The notes: a model not told the origin generated them from the sequence alone. Positions 6,177 through 13,914 are shown, counted from the first letter of the stretch. The stretch: DNA of 46,167 nucleotides from Bacteroidales bacterium (GCA_017439405.1 JAFSJF010000065.1:1-46167); one strand, 5' to 3'. Program-made: numbers and translations.

Positions 6177-6486
6177 TTGGTACACGATTATTCACCCGGA
6201 TTGGCATAAAGGCGAACCGCCGCTTTTTCGTCTTGTCGGTCCTGCAATATTGCCAGATGAACATACTTGCGACATTTACTTCAAGCCGAACCGCAAAGGC
6301 GGCTATAACCGTAAAGAATCGCATTTGTTCAACATTGATGGCAAAAAATTTTGGGGTAAAAAGAAATGGCGCAAAGTAAAAAGACATTTTTATAAAAATG
6401 TTAGTTTTTTTGAAGGATTGCCAAAAAGATATTTGAGAGGTGTATATTTATATAAATTGGGCCTTATGCTTTTGGGGGAGTTATAA
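6163..6486 (+). CDS. Basic hypothetical protein, 107 aa
   Basis: Not recognised. Strongly basic and aromatic (KKFWGKKKWRKVKRHFYK in the middle), which suggests nucleic-acid binding. AAGGAAAAA precedes the ATG and the gene overlaps the zinc mini-gene by 14 bp. Its stop overlaps the next start (TAATG). Confidence 0.55.
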   Translation: MKKFSWYTIIHPDWHKGEPPLFRLVGPAILPDEHTCDIYFKPNRKGGYNRKESHLFNIDGKKFWGKKKWRKVKRHFYKNVSFFEGLPKRYLRGVYLYKLGLMLLGEL

Positions 6487-6659
6487 TGACAACCCCGACA
6501 AATGACACTCCCCGTATTGCGACCGATTGGCACCATATCGGCAACCGCCCCCATCAATTAAACTCAACGCAGAAATACAGAAGAAAGCATGGCTTGAGTA
6601 TCTATGAACGCGATAGACAAGTAGAGCCATACGAAGTGAATAAAGGCGAATTTGTATGA
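6486..6659 (+). CDS. Small hypothetical protein, 57 aa
   Basis: Not recognised. It is polar, with His and Arg clusters (DWHHIGNRPHQL, KYRRKHG). It begins inside the previous stop (TAATG), with GGGGGAG upstream, and ends in an ATGA overlap with the next gene, which supports real, coupled translation in spite of its size. Confidence 0.5.
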   Translation: MTTPTNDTPRIATDWHHIGNRPHQLNSTQKYRRKHGLSIYERDRQVEPYEVNKGEFV

Positions 6660-7108
6660 AAGATAATAAGGACAAGGTAAACAAGTACGCGGCTTGCAGC
6701 AAGTGCGCGAACAACGGCTGCAAGTTTTGCCCGAAGTGCGACGGATATTTCTATTGGAAGTTGCTACCCGCCGATCCCGTCGTGTTCAACGATGAAAAGA
6801 AGAAGAAGCGGGAATTTGCAAAACAGTATTTCCAAGAACATAAGGCAGAAATAAACGAGAAACGCCGTTCGTACATGCTTAATTACTATCATGAAGTCAT
6901 TAAGAACAACCCGGACGAAATGGCGAAACGCCGTGCCCGTGGAAATAAGTATTATTGGGAGCATCACGACGAAATCCGTGCGAAGCGCAACGCAAAAAAG
7001 AAGGCCGACTTGCTGGACCCGGCGAAGGGTGACAAGATGCGCAAGGAGCATACAGAATATATGCGCGGTTATCGCAGCAAGAAAAAGGAAACTCAAAAGG
7101 AAAATTAA
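6656..7108 (+). CDS. Zinc-cluster protein with Tyr/Arg-rich repeats, 150 aa
   Basis: The N-terminus carries five close cysteines, CSKCANNGCKFCPKC (residues 14-28), fit for a zinc ribbon. After a linker come repeated helical units of the type YYxEHxxEIxxKRxxY (around residues 55-115), a pattern often seen beside HNH or AP2 domains in phage DNA-binding proteins. No nuclease motif is present. A DNA- or RNA-binding role is likely from this composition, without further proof. Confidence 0.6.
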   Translation: MKDNKDKVNKYAACSKCANNGCKFCPKCDGYFYWKLLPADPVVFNDEKKKKREFAKQYFQEHKAEINEKRRSYMLNYYHEVIKNNPDEMAKRRARGNKYYWEHHDEIRAKRNAKKKADLLDPAKGDKMRKEHTEYMRGYRSKKKETQKEN

Positions 7109-7109
7109 A

Positions 7110-7442
7110 ATGGCAGCGATTCCGAATAAGATGTTTTCGCACAAGCGAATACAGAAGATGCTGGAAGCATACCGCGATGATCCTACCGTGTTTGCTACTG
7201 AAAACGAATACTATCTTGCCTTGTATGCAAAGGAAATGTGGCAGCGTTTGAACGCGCTGAAAGAGTGGACAGAGCGGTATAGGCTGAACACCGAAAGCAT
7301 CGAAGCGTTCATGAAAAGAGAAACGGCGAAGCCCAAAAAGAACCGCGTGGATTGGCCCACGTTCGAGAAGTTTATGCACAAGCGTAAGTTGGCCCTGCAC
7401 GATTGCGAACTTGGCCGACGCGAAATCATGGATATTGAATAA
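7110..7442 (+). CDS. Hypothetical helical protein, 110 aa
   Basis: Not recognised. Mostly alpha-helical and charged, with aromatic patches (EYYLALYAKEMWQRLNALKEW). AAAGG lies before the ATG at 7110; a longer frame from 6891 would run inside the preceding gene and is rejected. It follows that gene directly and closes the main part of the first early block. Confidence 0.6.
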   Translation: MAAIPNKMFSHKRIQKMLEAYRDDPTVFATENEYYLALYAKEMWQRLNALKEWTERYRLNTESIEAFMKRETAKPKKNRVDWPTFEKFMHKRKLALHDCELGRREIMDIE

Positions 7443-7473
7443 CGTATCACCATCAACCAAAAGGAGGCCGATC

Positions 7474-7524
7474 ATGGCTTGCGGAAGTAAGAAGTCCGGC
7501 GGCAAAAAACCGCCCAAGAAGTAA
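7474..7524 (+). CDS. Tiny Lys-rich peptide, 16 aa
   Basis: MACGSKKSGGKKPPKK. A near-perfect AAAAGGAGG site lies at the right distance, and the mini-gene is the last before a bidirectional terminator, so translation is plausible. There is one Cys at position 3 and eight further residues are Lys or Gly, hence a highly basic peptide. Role unknown. Confidence 0.45.
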   Translation: MACGSKKSGGKKPPKK

Positions 7525-7549
7525 AGGTTAGCACGCCCGAACAAAAAGG

Positions 7550-7580
7550 CCCGCCCGGATTTCTCCGGGCGGGTTTTTGT
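7550..7580. terminator. Bidirectional terminator between convergent operons
   Basis: cccgcccgga (7550-7559) pairs perfectly over 10 bp with tccgggcggg (7564-7573), loop tttc. Runs of T follow on the + strand and, read on the - strand, follow after ggcc. It separates the rightward early block from the leftward integrase unit. Confidence 0.85.
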
Positions 7581-7702
7581 CGAAAGCGACGGACAAGACA
7601 GAAGATGCAGTTGCTGGGGAATCCGTATCCATCGCGTGGTGTATCTACATCGGACAGAGCACGTGACTTTACTGCCTTTCGACGAAACAAAATATATAAA
7701 AT

Positions 7703-8722
7703 TTACGCAAGGTTCACCGCGTCCGTCAAATCTTCCTTGAGTACGTGCGAATAAACAGATAACGTAATCATGGGCGTGGAGTGCCGCAAGAGCCGCTGGG
7801 TCGTGACAACAGATGCGCCGCCCCTCAAGAGGTTCGATGCGAACGAGTGGCGGAAGCGGTGACAGTTGGCGCGGCCTTCGTACTTTATTCCGGCCATGGC
7901 ACACGCCTTCTTTACTTCCCGATTGGTTGCCGTGTTCGTCACTCGGTCCGAAAACACGGCCCCGGAATCGGGCCTTTGCTGCCCGTCCAAGAAACGCCCG
8001 ATTTCGGCGCGTAGTTTCGCCGATGCGGGCACTTTGGCGAACTTCCCGCCCTTACCCATTACCTTGATGAAATCGCCCTCGAAATCGCCCCAAACGGCCT
8101 TTTGCGCTTCGAAGAAACGGAACCCCGCGTAAGCCATGAGCGCGAAGCAGAAGCGGAACTCCTTGTCTTTTTCTGAATCAAGGATTTTTTCGACTTGCTC
8201 CGGGGTCCAAAAACTTTTTTCGTTCTTGCGTATTTTCGGGTACTTTATGCGCGAAAAAGGATTTTCGGCCTTGAGGTCCCACGTCTTGAAAGCCCACTTG
8301 AAGAAAAGGCGGCACACCTTCAATTTTTGTGCGATTGTGTTAGGCTTCAAACCCTTGAACTTGCATATAAATTCATTTGCGAGGTCGAAAGAAAGTCCCG
8401 TGATTGATTGCAGCCCGCATTCGTCGGCGAAGTTTACAAGCGGCGAAAGTTGGCTCCTGTAATTGCGTATTGTCAAGCCGTCGCCTTTCGTCATTTCCGT
8501 GTCGTCGAGAAACGCCATGAACGCCTTGCGGAACGTCGGGGCCTTCGCCCAATCCTCGCCCATCATTTCGCCGTTCTTTTGCAGCAGTAAGCGGTGGGCT
8601 TCGTTTCGGTTCTCGGTCTTGAGCGACTTGTAGCGCATGGCCTTCGTCTTAGGATCATACCAGCGCAGATACCACGTAAAGATTCCCTTCGACTTGTTCT
8701 TTTGCTCGATTTCGTATTTCAT
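7703..8722 (-). CDS. int: Tyrosine recombinase (phage integrase), complete
   Basis: 339 aa, the usual length. An N-terminal SAM-like core-binding domain (about 60-165) precedes the catalytic domain with Arg202 (AGFRFFEA), Lys in GKGGK (223-227), His288/Arg291 in HRFRH, His314 in LLRHS and the nucleophile Tyr324 (SVYSHV). It would join the circular phage to a host attB and help excise it. All catalytic residues are present, unlike the recombinase frame at 45317, so this is the probable working integrase. It is read leftward behind a small TM protein gene, 24 bp away. Confidence 0.92.
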   Translation of the reverse strand: MKYEIEQKNKSKGIFTWYLRWYDPKTKAMRYKSLKTENRNEAHRLLLQKNGEMMGEDWAKAPTFRKAFMAFLDDTEMTKGDGLTIRNYRSQLSPLVNFADECGLQSITGLSFDLANEFICKFKGLKPNTIAQKLKVCRLFFKWAFKTWDLKAENPFSRIKYPKIRKNEKSFWTPEQVEKILDSEKDKEFRFCFALMAYAGFRFFEAQKAVWGDFEGDFIKVMGKGGKFAKVPASAKLRAEIGRFLDGQQRPDSGAVFSDRVTNTATNREVKKACAMAGIKYEGRANCHRFRHSFASNLLRGGASVVTTQRLLRHSTPMITLSVYSHVLKEDLTDAVNLA

Positions 8723-8746
8723 ACGGTCCCCCTATGAATGCGTAAT

Positions 8747-8995
8747 TTATTCGTCCTCTTTGTTGACGCTATTCTTGCCCTCGATGAATCCGCGAATAAA
8801 TGAAACGTCCGACCGTATCGCCCCCATGGAATCCTTCACCGCGTCCGTTTCTTTTTCTTGCTCATGGAATCTTTGTTCGCCGTTGTCAAGACGTTTCTGC
8901 ATTTCCTTCACTTTGTTATAGAGCCAAAAAATGAGCAGCATTGCCGGGTAGCCGATCATTTGTCCTATGTCACCGAATACGGACAAGTTATCCAT
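8747..8995 (-). CDS. Single-TM coiled-coil protein, 82 aa
   Basis: It has an N-terminal membrane span (YPAMLLIFWLYN, about residues 15-26) followed by a charged coiled coil (KVKEMQKRLDNGEQRFHEQEKE). The ATG at 8995 has GAGG at good spacing; the longer frame to 9091 lacks one. This topology is seen in small phage membrane proteins, including holin-like and XhlA-like accessory proteins (which usually have the span at the other end). Being in the integrase unit, it may act in lysogeny or exclusion instead of lysis. Function unproven. Confidence 0.6.
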   Translation of the reverse strand: MDNLSVFGDIGQMIGYPAMLLIFWLYNKVKEMQKRLDNGEQRFHEQEKETDAVKDSMGAIRSDVSFIRGFIEGKNSVNKEDE

Positions 8996-9273
8996 GTGTT
9001 TTCCTCGTTTATATGTCTTTTGTATGCAATATAAAATTTTCCATTGACAGAAAAGATTATTTATTTTGTACAAAATGATGCCCGGACGCAACCCCGAAAA
9101 AAACTAGATAAAAAAATAGTAAACCTTGAAAAAGTCGCACGGAAAGCCCGTAAAATGGCGGGGAAAATTATATCATAGTGTAATTACACAAGCGCGAAAA
9201 CCGGGGCCGCTGGACCATCCCGACGGCGCGGGCGGGATGCTATCAATTTGCCGCCGCTGGCAAAATGGTTACC

Positions 9274-9304
9274 GTCTATTCACGTCTATTCACAGTCTAT
9301 AAAC
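9274..9304 (+). repeat. Three tandem GTCTATTCAC repeats
   Basis: GTCTATTCAC at 9274-9283 and 9284-9293 is exact; GTCTATAAAC follows at 9295-9304. The 10-bp period sets the copies on one face of the helix, as for operator sites or iterons. They lie about 120 bp upstream of the -35 of cassette C. Confidence 0.6.
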
Positions 9305-9334
9305 ATTTAGGGGTTTTCGACGCACATTTTTTGT

Positions 9335-9504
9335 TTTTATTAATGTAAAATTTATTTAATTAAATGCTTAAATTTGCGTAAAAACGGCACTTTTTGAAAA
9401 AGTTTGAAAAAAGTTTGTTTAACCTATTTACCGGGCAAAAATAAAATTCTATATATAGAAACGTGAGAGCGGGAAAGCCCCACGAAAAAACAAGAGGTAA
9501 CAAA
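9335..9504 (+). promoter_or_regulatory. Promoter-leader cassette C
   Basis: Third copy of the regulon cassette. It matches cassette B nearly base for base upstream (ttaatgtaaaatttatttaa and onwards), then TTTACC (9427-9432), a 17-base spacer and TATATA (9450-9455). The leader pairs cgtg with cacg and ggg with ccc and ends in AACAAGAGGTAACAAAATG. Its -35 is weaker than in A and B (TTTACC against TTGACC), so expression may be lower or activator dependent. Confidence 0.8.
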
Positions 9505-10314
9505 ATGGAATACAGAATCATCAAGAACGAAGAACATAACGGCTTGGAAATCTACTTCGGCGAAAAGCCGTCCGAAGAAATCCGTGCCGCCCTCAAGGAA
9601 ATCAAGTTCCGCTGGCACGGCGTGAAAAAGTGCTGGTATGGCCGCGCCGAACTCTCGACAGTTGAAAACATTCTTGGCGGCAAGGTTTCCGAAGTGAAAA
9701 CAGAACGCGCCGAAATCTTGAAGAAGTGCTTCTGCAAGACGGTCGATGCCTACCTTGACCCGGATGGCGGTTACAAGGGCAGCAATTCCGGCGTGAGCGC
9801 GTATGACGTGCCGGACAAGGCCCGCGAAATTATCAAGGCTTGCGGCATCAAGGGCGTGACCGTTTCGAAGCATTGCGCGTCGATGTGCGTGGAAATCACC
9901 GTGAAAGTGCGTCTCTTGGATGGCGACGTGAAGCCGTTCGAGGAATGCCGCGAAGCCCTTGAGGACGTGAATGCCAACGGCTATTTGCATGGCGGCTGGA
10001 TGGTTGACCCCGATGAACGCCGCGAAGTTAGTGTATCTTTTTGGAACGAATGGGACGGTGAAAAGCAGCGCCGCGCCGTGGCTCTTTGGGCTAGAAATAA
10101 ATATGATACATACGTCAACGGCTACCCGTTCAGCATTTGCCACGGATGGCAGTTGAAGCGCGAAGAAGCCCCGATGTTCACGGAACAGTTCTTCGACCGC
10201 TGGGAAGCCATGACAAAGATCATTTCTTCTTTTAATTGGAATCGGAGCAATAGCAAAGTAGATTACTTCGATGTGAATTTCTACGAAGAATGGAAAATCC
10301 TTTCCGCCGCATAG
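9505..10314 (+). CDS. Hypothetical protein with phage/plasmid LPD-like N-terminal domain, 269 aa
   Basis: The first 60 residues (FGEKPSEEIRAALKE, then FRWHGVKKCWYGRA) resemble a small domain common at the ends of large plasmid and phage polyvalent proteins and in stand-alone phage genes; its role is unknown. The rest is an alpha/beta domain with many Cys and Trp residues and no catalytic motif that I recognise. The start is fixed by the strong site of cassette C. As first gene of the second early operon and member of the three-cassette regulon, it is likely made early in quantity. Confidence 0.6.
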   Translation: MEYRIIKNEEHNGLEIYFGEKPSEEIRAALKEIKFRWHGVKKCWYGRAELSTVENILGGKVSEVKTERAEILKKCFCKTVDAYLDPDGGYKGSNSGVSAYDVPDKAREIIKACGIKGVTVSKHCASMCVEITVKVRLLDGDVKPFEECREALEDVNANGYLHGGWMVDPDERREVSVSFWNEWDGEKQRRAVALWARNKYDTYVNGYPFSICHGWQLKREEAPMFTEQFFDRWEAMTKIISSFNWNRSNSKVDYFDVNFYEEWKILSAA

Positions 10315-10393
10315 CGGAATGCTCGGCAAAGCAGGTGCCCCCGCCACCGAAAAAACGGGCTTTTTTAACCACCCAAAACAAGAGGATAGCACC

Positions 10394-10672
10394 ATGACGA
10401 AAGCAGATTTGCAGAAATTCGAACTTATCAAGTCGCTTTGGAAAATTGTAAAGGCCGCAGACAATATTGATATTGTGAATGCCGATTTGTATGAAGGGAT
10501 TGCGGACGGCGACACGCCAGAAGAATACGTGGAAGAAATCACGAAGGATTTCAAGCGATTCTTTGGCCTGTATGCTGGATTGGCCGTCGAGGCCTTAAAA
10601 AGTGGCCTGTATCTCGGTGACAAAGAAAGTTATAAAGCAGACGATTGGAGCGGCGCATTTGATGAATTATAA
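10394..10672 (+). CDS. Small acidic helical protein, 92 aa
   Basis: Not recognised. It is acidic and alpha-helical, with no cysteines or membrane segment. The ATG at 10394 follows a partial copy of the cassette ribosome binding region (aaaacaagaggatagcacc), so its translation may respond to the same pairing control as the cassette genes. Cotranscribed with the 9505 gene; 79 bp lie between them. Confidence 0.6.
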   Translation: MTKADLQKFELIKSLWKIVKAADNIDIVNADLYEGIADGDTPEEYVEEITKDFKRFFGLYAGLAVEALKSGLYLGDKESYKADDWSGAFDEL

Positions 10673-10693
10673 AATCGTTAAGAGGTTACTAAA

Positions 10694-11740
10694 ATGCAAC
10701 AGAACGAAAGCACCATAGTTCAGTTTGATGGGTTGACACGCGAACAAGTACTTAGCGCACTTTACGACGCTTCGAAACCTCAAGGCTTGGGCATTCTTCA
10801 CTATGACCCGAAGACCTTGACGATTGCAGAATCAAAGGAAGTGCTATCCAAAAGCGAATACGTCGATTACTTGAAGGGGCGTGTCATCAAGGTTTGGCTG
10901 CCCGAAAATGCAAAGGATTTTGACGCGCGTCTTTATGACCGCGATTGCGGCACGGGGGCAGCAAAGGCAGCTATTGAACGCTATAAAAAAAATGTGATTT
11001 TTTTTTTAACAAAAGGAAAAAAACAAATGTCAAAAGAAAAAACTCCATTCGAAAAGACCGCAGCGGCCCTCAAGGTGATGGGAAAGAAGATTGCGGCCAA
11101 AAAGAACGAACCGCGCCGCGAATTGCAATGCGTTTGGATTGCGCGCAATTCGGGCCACGCCGTCTCCACGGACGGCCACGTTCTCGCTTGTCTCGACCTC
11201 AACCATTGGAAAAACCTTTCACGCGCTGAAATGCTCCCCGAACTCGCATTTTACGCTGATATGCAAGCTATTGAATATGTGAACGGCTATGCGCTGATTT
11301 CGGCGGACAAAAAAGAAGAATTTATTAAAGTATTCGGTCCCGGCGTTATAATCACCACGGATCATGTGCCGGAATTGGAAAAGGATGTTATCCCTTATCC
11401 CGATTGGAAGGTGACGGTGCCGCCCGCCGAAAAGTTGCAACACGTTTCCAAGACCGGGGCCGTGTTCTATCCGGGACAATTGGGCGTTCTCGACTTGGTT
11501 GCCTATGCCTTCGAAGTCATGCTTACCGATGCAAGCACAATCGCGTATAACCTTTACGGCAGCGATGACATGAGCGGACACATTGCAATTTATCCGGGGC
11601 TTTTGCTCATGGCCATGCCGCTGAATTTTTCCAAGGAAAGAATTTCCGTTGTCCCCTCGAAAGATGATGTGGAAGCATTTTTTAAGCCCTCAAAATTTGA
11701 CCAAATAGAAATGAACTTTGATGAAAAGGGAGAATCCTAA
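10694..11740 (+). CDS. Two-domain frame: DYLKGRV-type phage protein joined to a sliding-clamp-like protein
   Basis: 348 aa. Residues 1-100 match a small phage family with SEYVDYLKGRVIKV and LYDRDCGTGAAKAAIE signatures, which normally is a stand-alone protein of about 90-110 aa. Residues from 112 form a second protein: VSTDGHVLACLDL recalls the STDGHRL turn of DnaN-type clamps and later segments alternate beta strands. An internal ATG at 11027 has its own AAAAGG site, so the second part may be made separately (237 aa). The link is coded by a run of 8 A and a run of 10 T (10984-11008), where slippage or sequencing error could change frame. The clamp relation is by motif only. Confidence 0.55.
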   Translation: MQQNESTIVQFDGLTREQVLSALYDASKPQGLGILHYDPKTLTIAESKEVLSKSEYVDYLKGRVIKVWLPENAKDFDARLYDRDCGTGAAKAAIERYKKNVIFFLTKGKKQMSKEKTPFEKTAAALKVMGKKIAAKKNEPRRELQCVWIARNSGHAVSTDGHVLACLDLNHWKNLSRAEMLPELAFYADMQAIEYVNGYALISADKKEEFIKVFGPGVIITTDHVPELEKDVIPYPDWKVTVPPAEKLQHVSKTGAVFYPGQLGVLDLVAYAFEVMLTDASTIAYNLYGSDDMSGHIAIYPGLLLMAMPLNFSKERISVVPSKDDVEAFFKPSKFDQIEMNFDEKGES

Positions 11741-11741
11741 A

Positions 11742-12470
11742 ATGAAAAACACGCTGATGATTGACCTTGAAACGACGGGGAAACGCCCCGGATGCTGCAT
11801 CCTCACTATCGGTGCGGCTGGAATCGACAAGAACGGCCTAGAAGTCAATTTCTACGCCCGTATTCACCACGATAAAAGTAAGGACGAAGGATTTGACGAT
11901 GATCCCGAAACTCTCGATTGGTGGCGAAAGCAGGACACCGCGACACTCAAAGAAGCATTCGCCGGGACGACCGAAGGACCGCAAGACGTTGTGAACGAAT
12001 TTGTCGATTTTGTAAACAAGAATTTCGACACGTCTGCAAAAGATTTCACCGTGTGGAGCAAGGGCAGCGATTTCGATTTCCCCATCTTGAAAGCGTATCT
12101 TGACGCTTACGATCTCGCGACACCGTGGCCGTTTTGGTCCCAGCGCGATTACAGGACGCTTCAAGCCGTTTTCCCGTTCATCAAAAAGGCAGAAAGCAAC
12201 GTCGAGAAACATAACGCCCTAGAGGACGCACTGGCGCAAATGCGCGGCCTTATGCACTTCATGAGCCTTGAAGCCGTCTTTAAGGAAAAGCCGCAAAACA
12301 TGATAAACCAGCCGCCCGTAAGTAAACAAAGGAATGTGGGTATGAATTGTTGGTGGTGTAGGCGTACAAAACAGTGTAATGAGTATCGTTTAAAATATAT
12401 GCGCGGATTTGTCCCATTGTGCAAAAATTGCGCGGAAGGATTTAGAACAAAAATAAAGGAGCAAAAATGA
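11742..12470 (+). CDS. DEDD-type 3'-5' exonuclease with C-terminal zinc cluster
   Basis: 242 aa. Exonuclease residues Asp8/Glu10 (MIDLETT), Asp112 (SDFDFPIL) and His157/Asp162 (HNALED) fit the DnaQ-like RNase T/Rv2179c-like group common in phages, acting on single-stranded DNA or RNA 3' ends with two metal ions. The C-terminus adds an extra cluster, Cys203, 206, 212, 227 and 230 (CWWC, CKNC), that would bind zinc and is not part of the usual fold. The ATG at 11742 has GGGAG upstream; an earlier in-frame ATG (11718) lies inside the preceding gene. Confidence 0.82.
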   Translation: MKNTLMIDLETTGKRPGCCILTIGAAGIDKNGLEVNFYARIHHDKSKDEGFDDDPETLDWWRKQDTATLKEAFAGTTEGPQDVVNEFVDFVNKNFDTSAKDFTVWSKGSDFDFPILKAYLDAYDLATPWPFWSQRDYRTLQAVFPFIKKAESNVEKHNALEDALAQMRGLMHFMSLEAVFKEKPQNMINQPPVSKQRNVGMNCWWCRRTKQCNEYRLKYMRGFVPLCKNCAEGFRTKIKEQK

Positions 12471-12601
12471 AAACGGCTTTAATGATTGCAGGAATATTTT
12501 GTTTGATTTTTTCTATTTACGTTAATATAAAAGACGATCAATTGACGGGCATCGTGAGCGGCGTTGCTGCAATGGTTTTGTTCGTGTTGAGCCTTTTGTA
12601 A
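12467..12601 (+). CDS. Two-span membrane mini-protein, 44 aa
   Basis: Two hydrophobic stretches (ALMIAGIFCLIFSIYV and IVSGVAAMVLFVLSLL) are joined by a short acidic loop. AAAGGAG precedes the ATG, which overlaps the exonuclease stop. Size and topology suit a small holin or an immunity-type membrane protein, but its place in an early operon, far from the endolysin, makes holin uncertain. Confidence 0.5.
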   Translation: MKTALMIAGIFCLIFSIYVNIKDDQLTGIVSGVAAMVLFVLSLL

Positions 12602-12665
12602 GAATGTTAGAAGTTGCATTCCTCAATGGAATGCTATGTGCCTTAAAAATGACGGAGACTGACAA

Positions 12666-12860
12666 ATGACACTTAAAGACAAAAAAGCACTCATAATAGC
12701 ACTTACGTGGTTAGATTCTGCATTACTGACTTTTATAATTTATAAGGATGAAATGAGCGTGTTATTATGCCATACAACGTGGATTGTGTTATTGAGTGTT
12801 CTTTATTTCTGTAAGCCTTTTATGCGATGGCTTTGCAAAAAAGGGGACTCGGAAAAATGA
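12666..12860 (+). CDS. Two-span membrane protein, 64 aa
   Basis: Two hydrophobic spans (ALIIALTWLDSALLTFII and HTTWIVLLSVLYFC) with short loops and a basic end (MRWLCKKGDSEK). GGAG lies before the ATG. It forms a pair with the 12467 product; such pairs can be holin/antiholin, but there is no lysis gene beside them. A 7-bp hairpin (12616-12634) lies in the gap before it. It overlaps the next gene by 4 bp. Confidence 0.55.
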   Translation: MTLKDKKALIIALTWLDSALLTFIIYKDEMSVLLCHTTWIVLLSVLYFCKPFMRWLCKKGDSEK

Positions 12861-13276
12861 ACATTATTTTGTCTATCAAGCCGAAGTGGGCCGAACTGAT
12901 TTATTCGGGAAAGAAAACTATCGAATGGCGAAAAAGTTTCCCGAAGCGGGAAAATATTGAATGTGTTTATCTGTATGAAACGGCCCCGGTGAAAAAGATT
13001 ACAGGCTTTTTTGTATGGAACGGTTTTGAGAAACTTGTTTTTAGTGAACCAAAAGAAAAGAAAGATATTCACCCCGATGCTCAGAAAATTATTGATGCAG
13101 GATGCGTTCCATTTGAGGATTTGAAAAAATATAAAGGTGATAGATTTAATTTGTTTGGGTGGAAAATCAAGAATCCGCAAAAGTATAAAGAACCTCTAAA
13201 TCTTTCTTTTTTCAATTTCGAAAGAGAAAGACCGCCGCAAAGTTGGTGCTATGATTTGAGCGATTTGCCGTTCTAG
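12857..13276 (+). CDS. ASCH/PUA-like domain protein, 139 aa
   Basis: The opening MNIILSIKPKWAELIYSGKK followed by TIEWRKSFP is the signature of the ASCH superfamily, a PUA-like barrel that binds RNA or modified nucleobases. Members in phages are thought to recognise modified bases or RNA. The ATG at 12857 overlaps the preceding stop (ATGA) and has GGGGA upstream. The long middle loop with KKYKGDRFNLFGWKI is charged and could contact nucleic acid. Confidence 0.7.
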   Translation: MNIILSIKPKWAELIYSGKKTIEWRKSFPKRENIECVYLYETAPVKKITGFFVWNGFEKLVFSEPKEKKDIHPDAQKIIDAGCVPFEDLKKYKGDRFNLFGWKIKNPQKYKEPLNLSFFNFERERPPQSWCYDLSDLPF

Positions 13277-13284
13277 GAGTTTAC

Positions 13285-13437
13285 ATGAAAAACAACCGAA
13301 AAAACAGAAAGAAATTCATGCTGCATAAATGCAACCATTGCGGACAAACTTTCCGCGCTTTTCGTTGTCCTCATATTAACATTACATTATGGCTTCGTAA
13401 TTGTCCGAATTGTGGATATATACCGTTGACGTTCTAG
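13285..13437 (+). CDS. Zinc-ribbon mini-protein, 50 aa
   Basis: CNHC, CPH and CPNC clusters at about residues 16-19, 28-30 and 40-43 give a zinc ribbon after a very basic N-terminus (KNNRKNRKKF). The TAGGAG site overlaps the previous stop. It probably binds nucleic acid or a polymerase; unproven. It is the second stand-alone zinc mini-protein of the phage. Confidence 0.6.
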   Translation: MKNNRKNRKKFMLHKCNHCGQTFRAFRCPHINITLWLRNCPNCGYIPLTF

Positions 13438-13445
13438 GGGATAAT

Positions 13446-13727
13446 ATGCAATTATCTTTTTTACCGCAAATTATTCCGTCAAAGCATGATTATATTTTAG
13501 AACGTTTGAAAAAAAATGATTGCTACGATTTGCGCGATGACAAAAAACTTAATGATGGCGATATTGTGGGATTTTGCCGAAAGTGTGGTCGTCCTGTTTC
13601 CGTCGATGATGTTAAATGCGTAAATGCAATTACGTTCACTTGTAGAAAACTTGGGCCGAATGCAAATGGAATACTTTCTGTTACTCAAGAGTACGAATGC
13701 TGGAATGATGGTTGCAAGCGCGTTTAA
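13446..13727 (+). CDS. Cys-rich hypothetical protein, 93 aa
   Basis: It has six cysteines in the second half: CRKC at about 44-47, then singles, ending CWNDGCKRV, consistent with one zinc site. The N-terminus (MQLSFLPQIIPSKHDYILERL) is hydrophobic-helical. GGGG precedes the ATG 8 bp after the previous stop. Last gene of the second early block; function unknown. Confidence 0.55.
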   Translation: MQLSFLPQIIPSKHDYILERLKKNDCYDLRDDKKLNDGDIVGFCRKCGRPVSVDDVKCVNAITFTCRKLGPNANGILSVTQEYECWNDGCKRV

Positions 13728-13914
13728 GGCGCATATAAGGTGCGATGATGTTGCAAGGCTCCTGCACCTTGGAACATACAGAACGGACGCGTACAAGCGC
13801 ACGGAAGGCCGCTGCAAGCCCGTTGAACGTGCGCGTGGTGACGGGCACCCTCCCGACCATGGCGGCAGCGGTTGCACCCCCCCCGGTTCGGGTCCTCCCA
13901 AGGGGGGGTGGGTC

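Larger units (their letters stand above)
8996..9504. other. 509-bp intergenic control region between divergent units
   Basis: No gene is seen. It lies between the leftward integrase unit and the rightward 9505 operon, the usual place of a lysis-lysogeny switch. It holds a GC hairpin (catcccg/cgggatg, around 9216-9240), three tandem 10-bp repeats (9274-9304) and promoter cassette C (from 9335). Confidence 0.6.

Noticed and set aside
7574-7702. Attachment site beside the integrase gene end (8-bp gtcgaaag/ctttcgac inverted repeat)
   Set aside because: The arms are short and far apart, and there is no tRNA-like or repeated core; kept only as a possibility if prophage ends map here.
9424-10623. 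399-aa leftward frame opposite the 9505 gene
   Set aside because: It would run through cassette C and lacks a ribosome site; the + strand start is fixed by the cassette.
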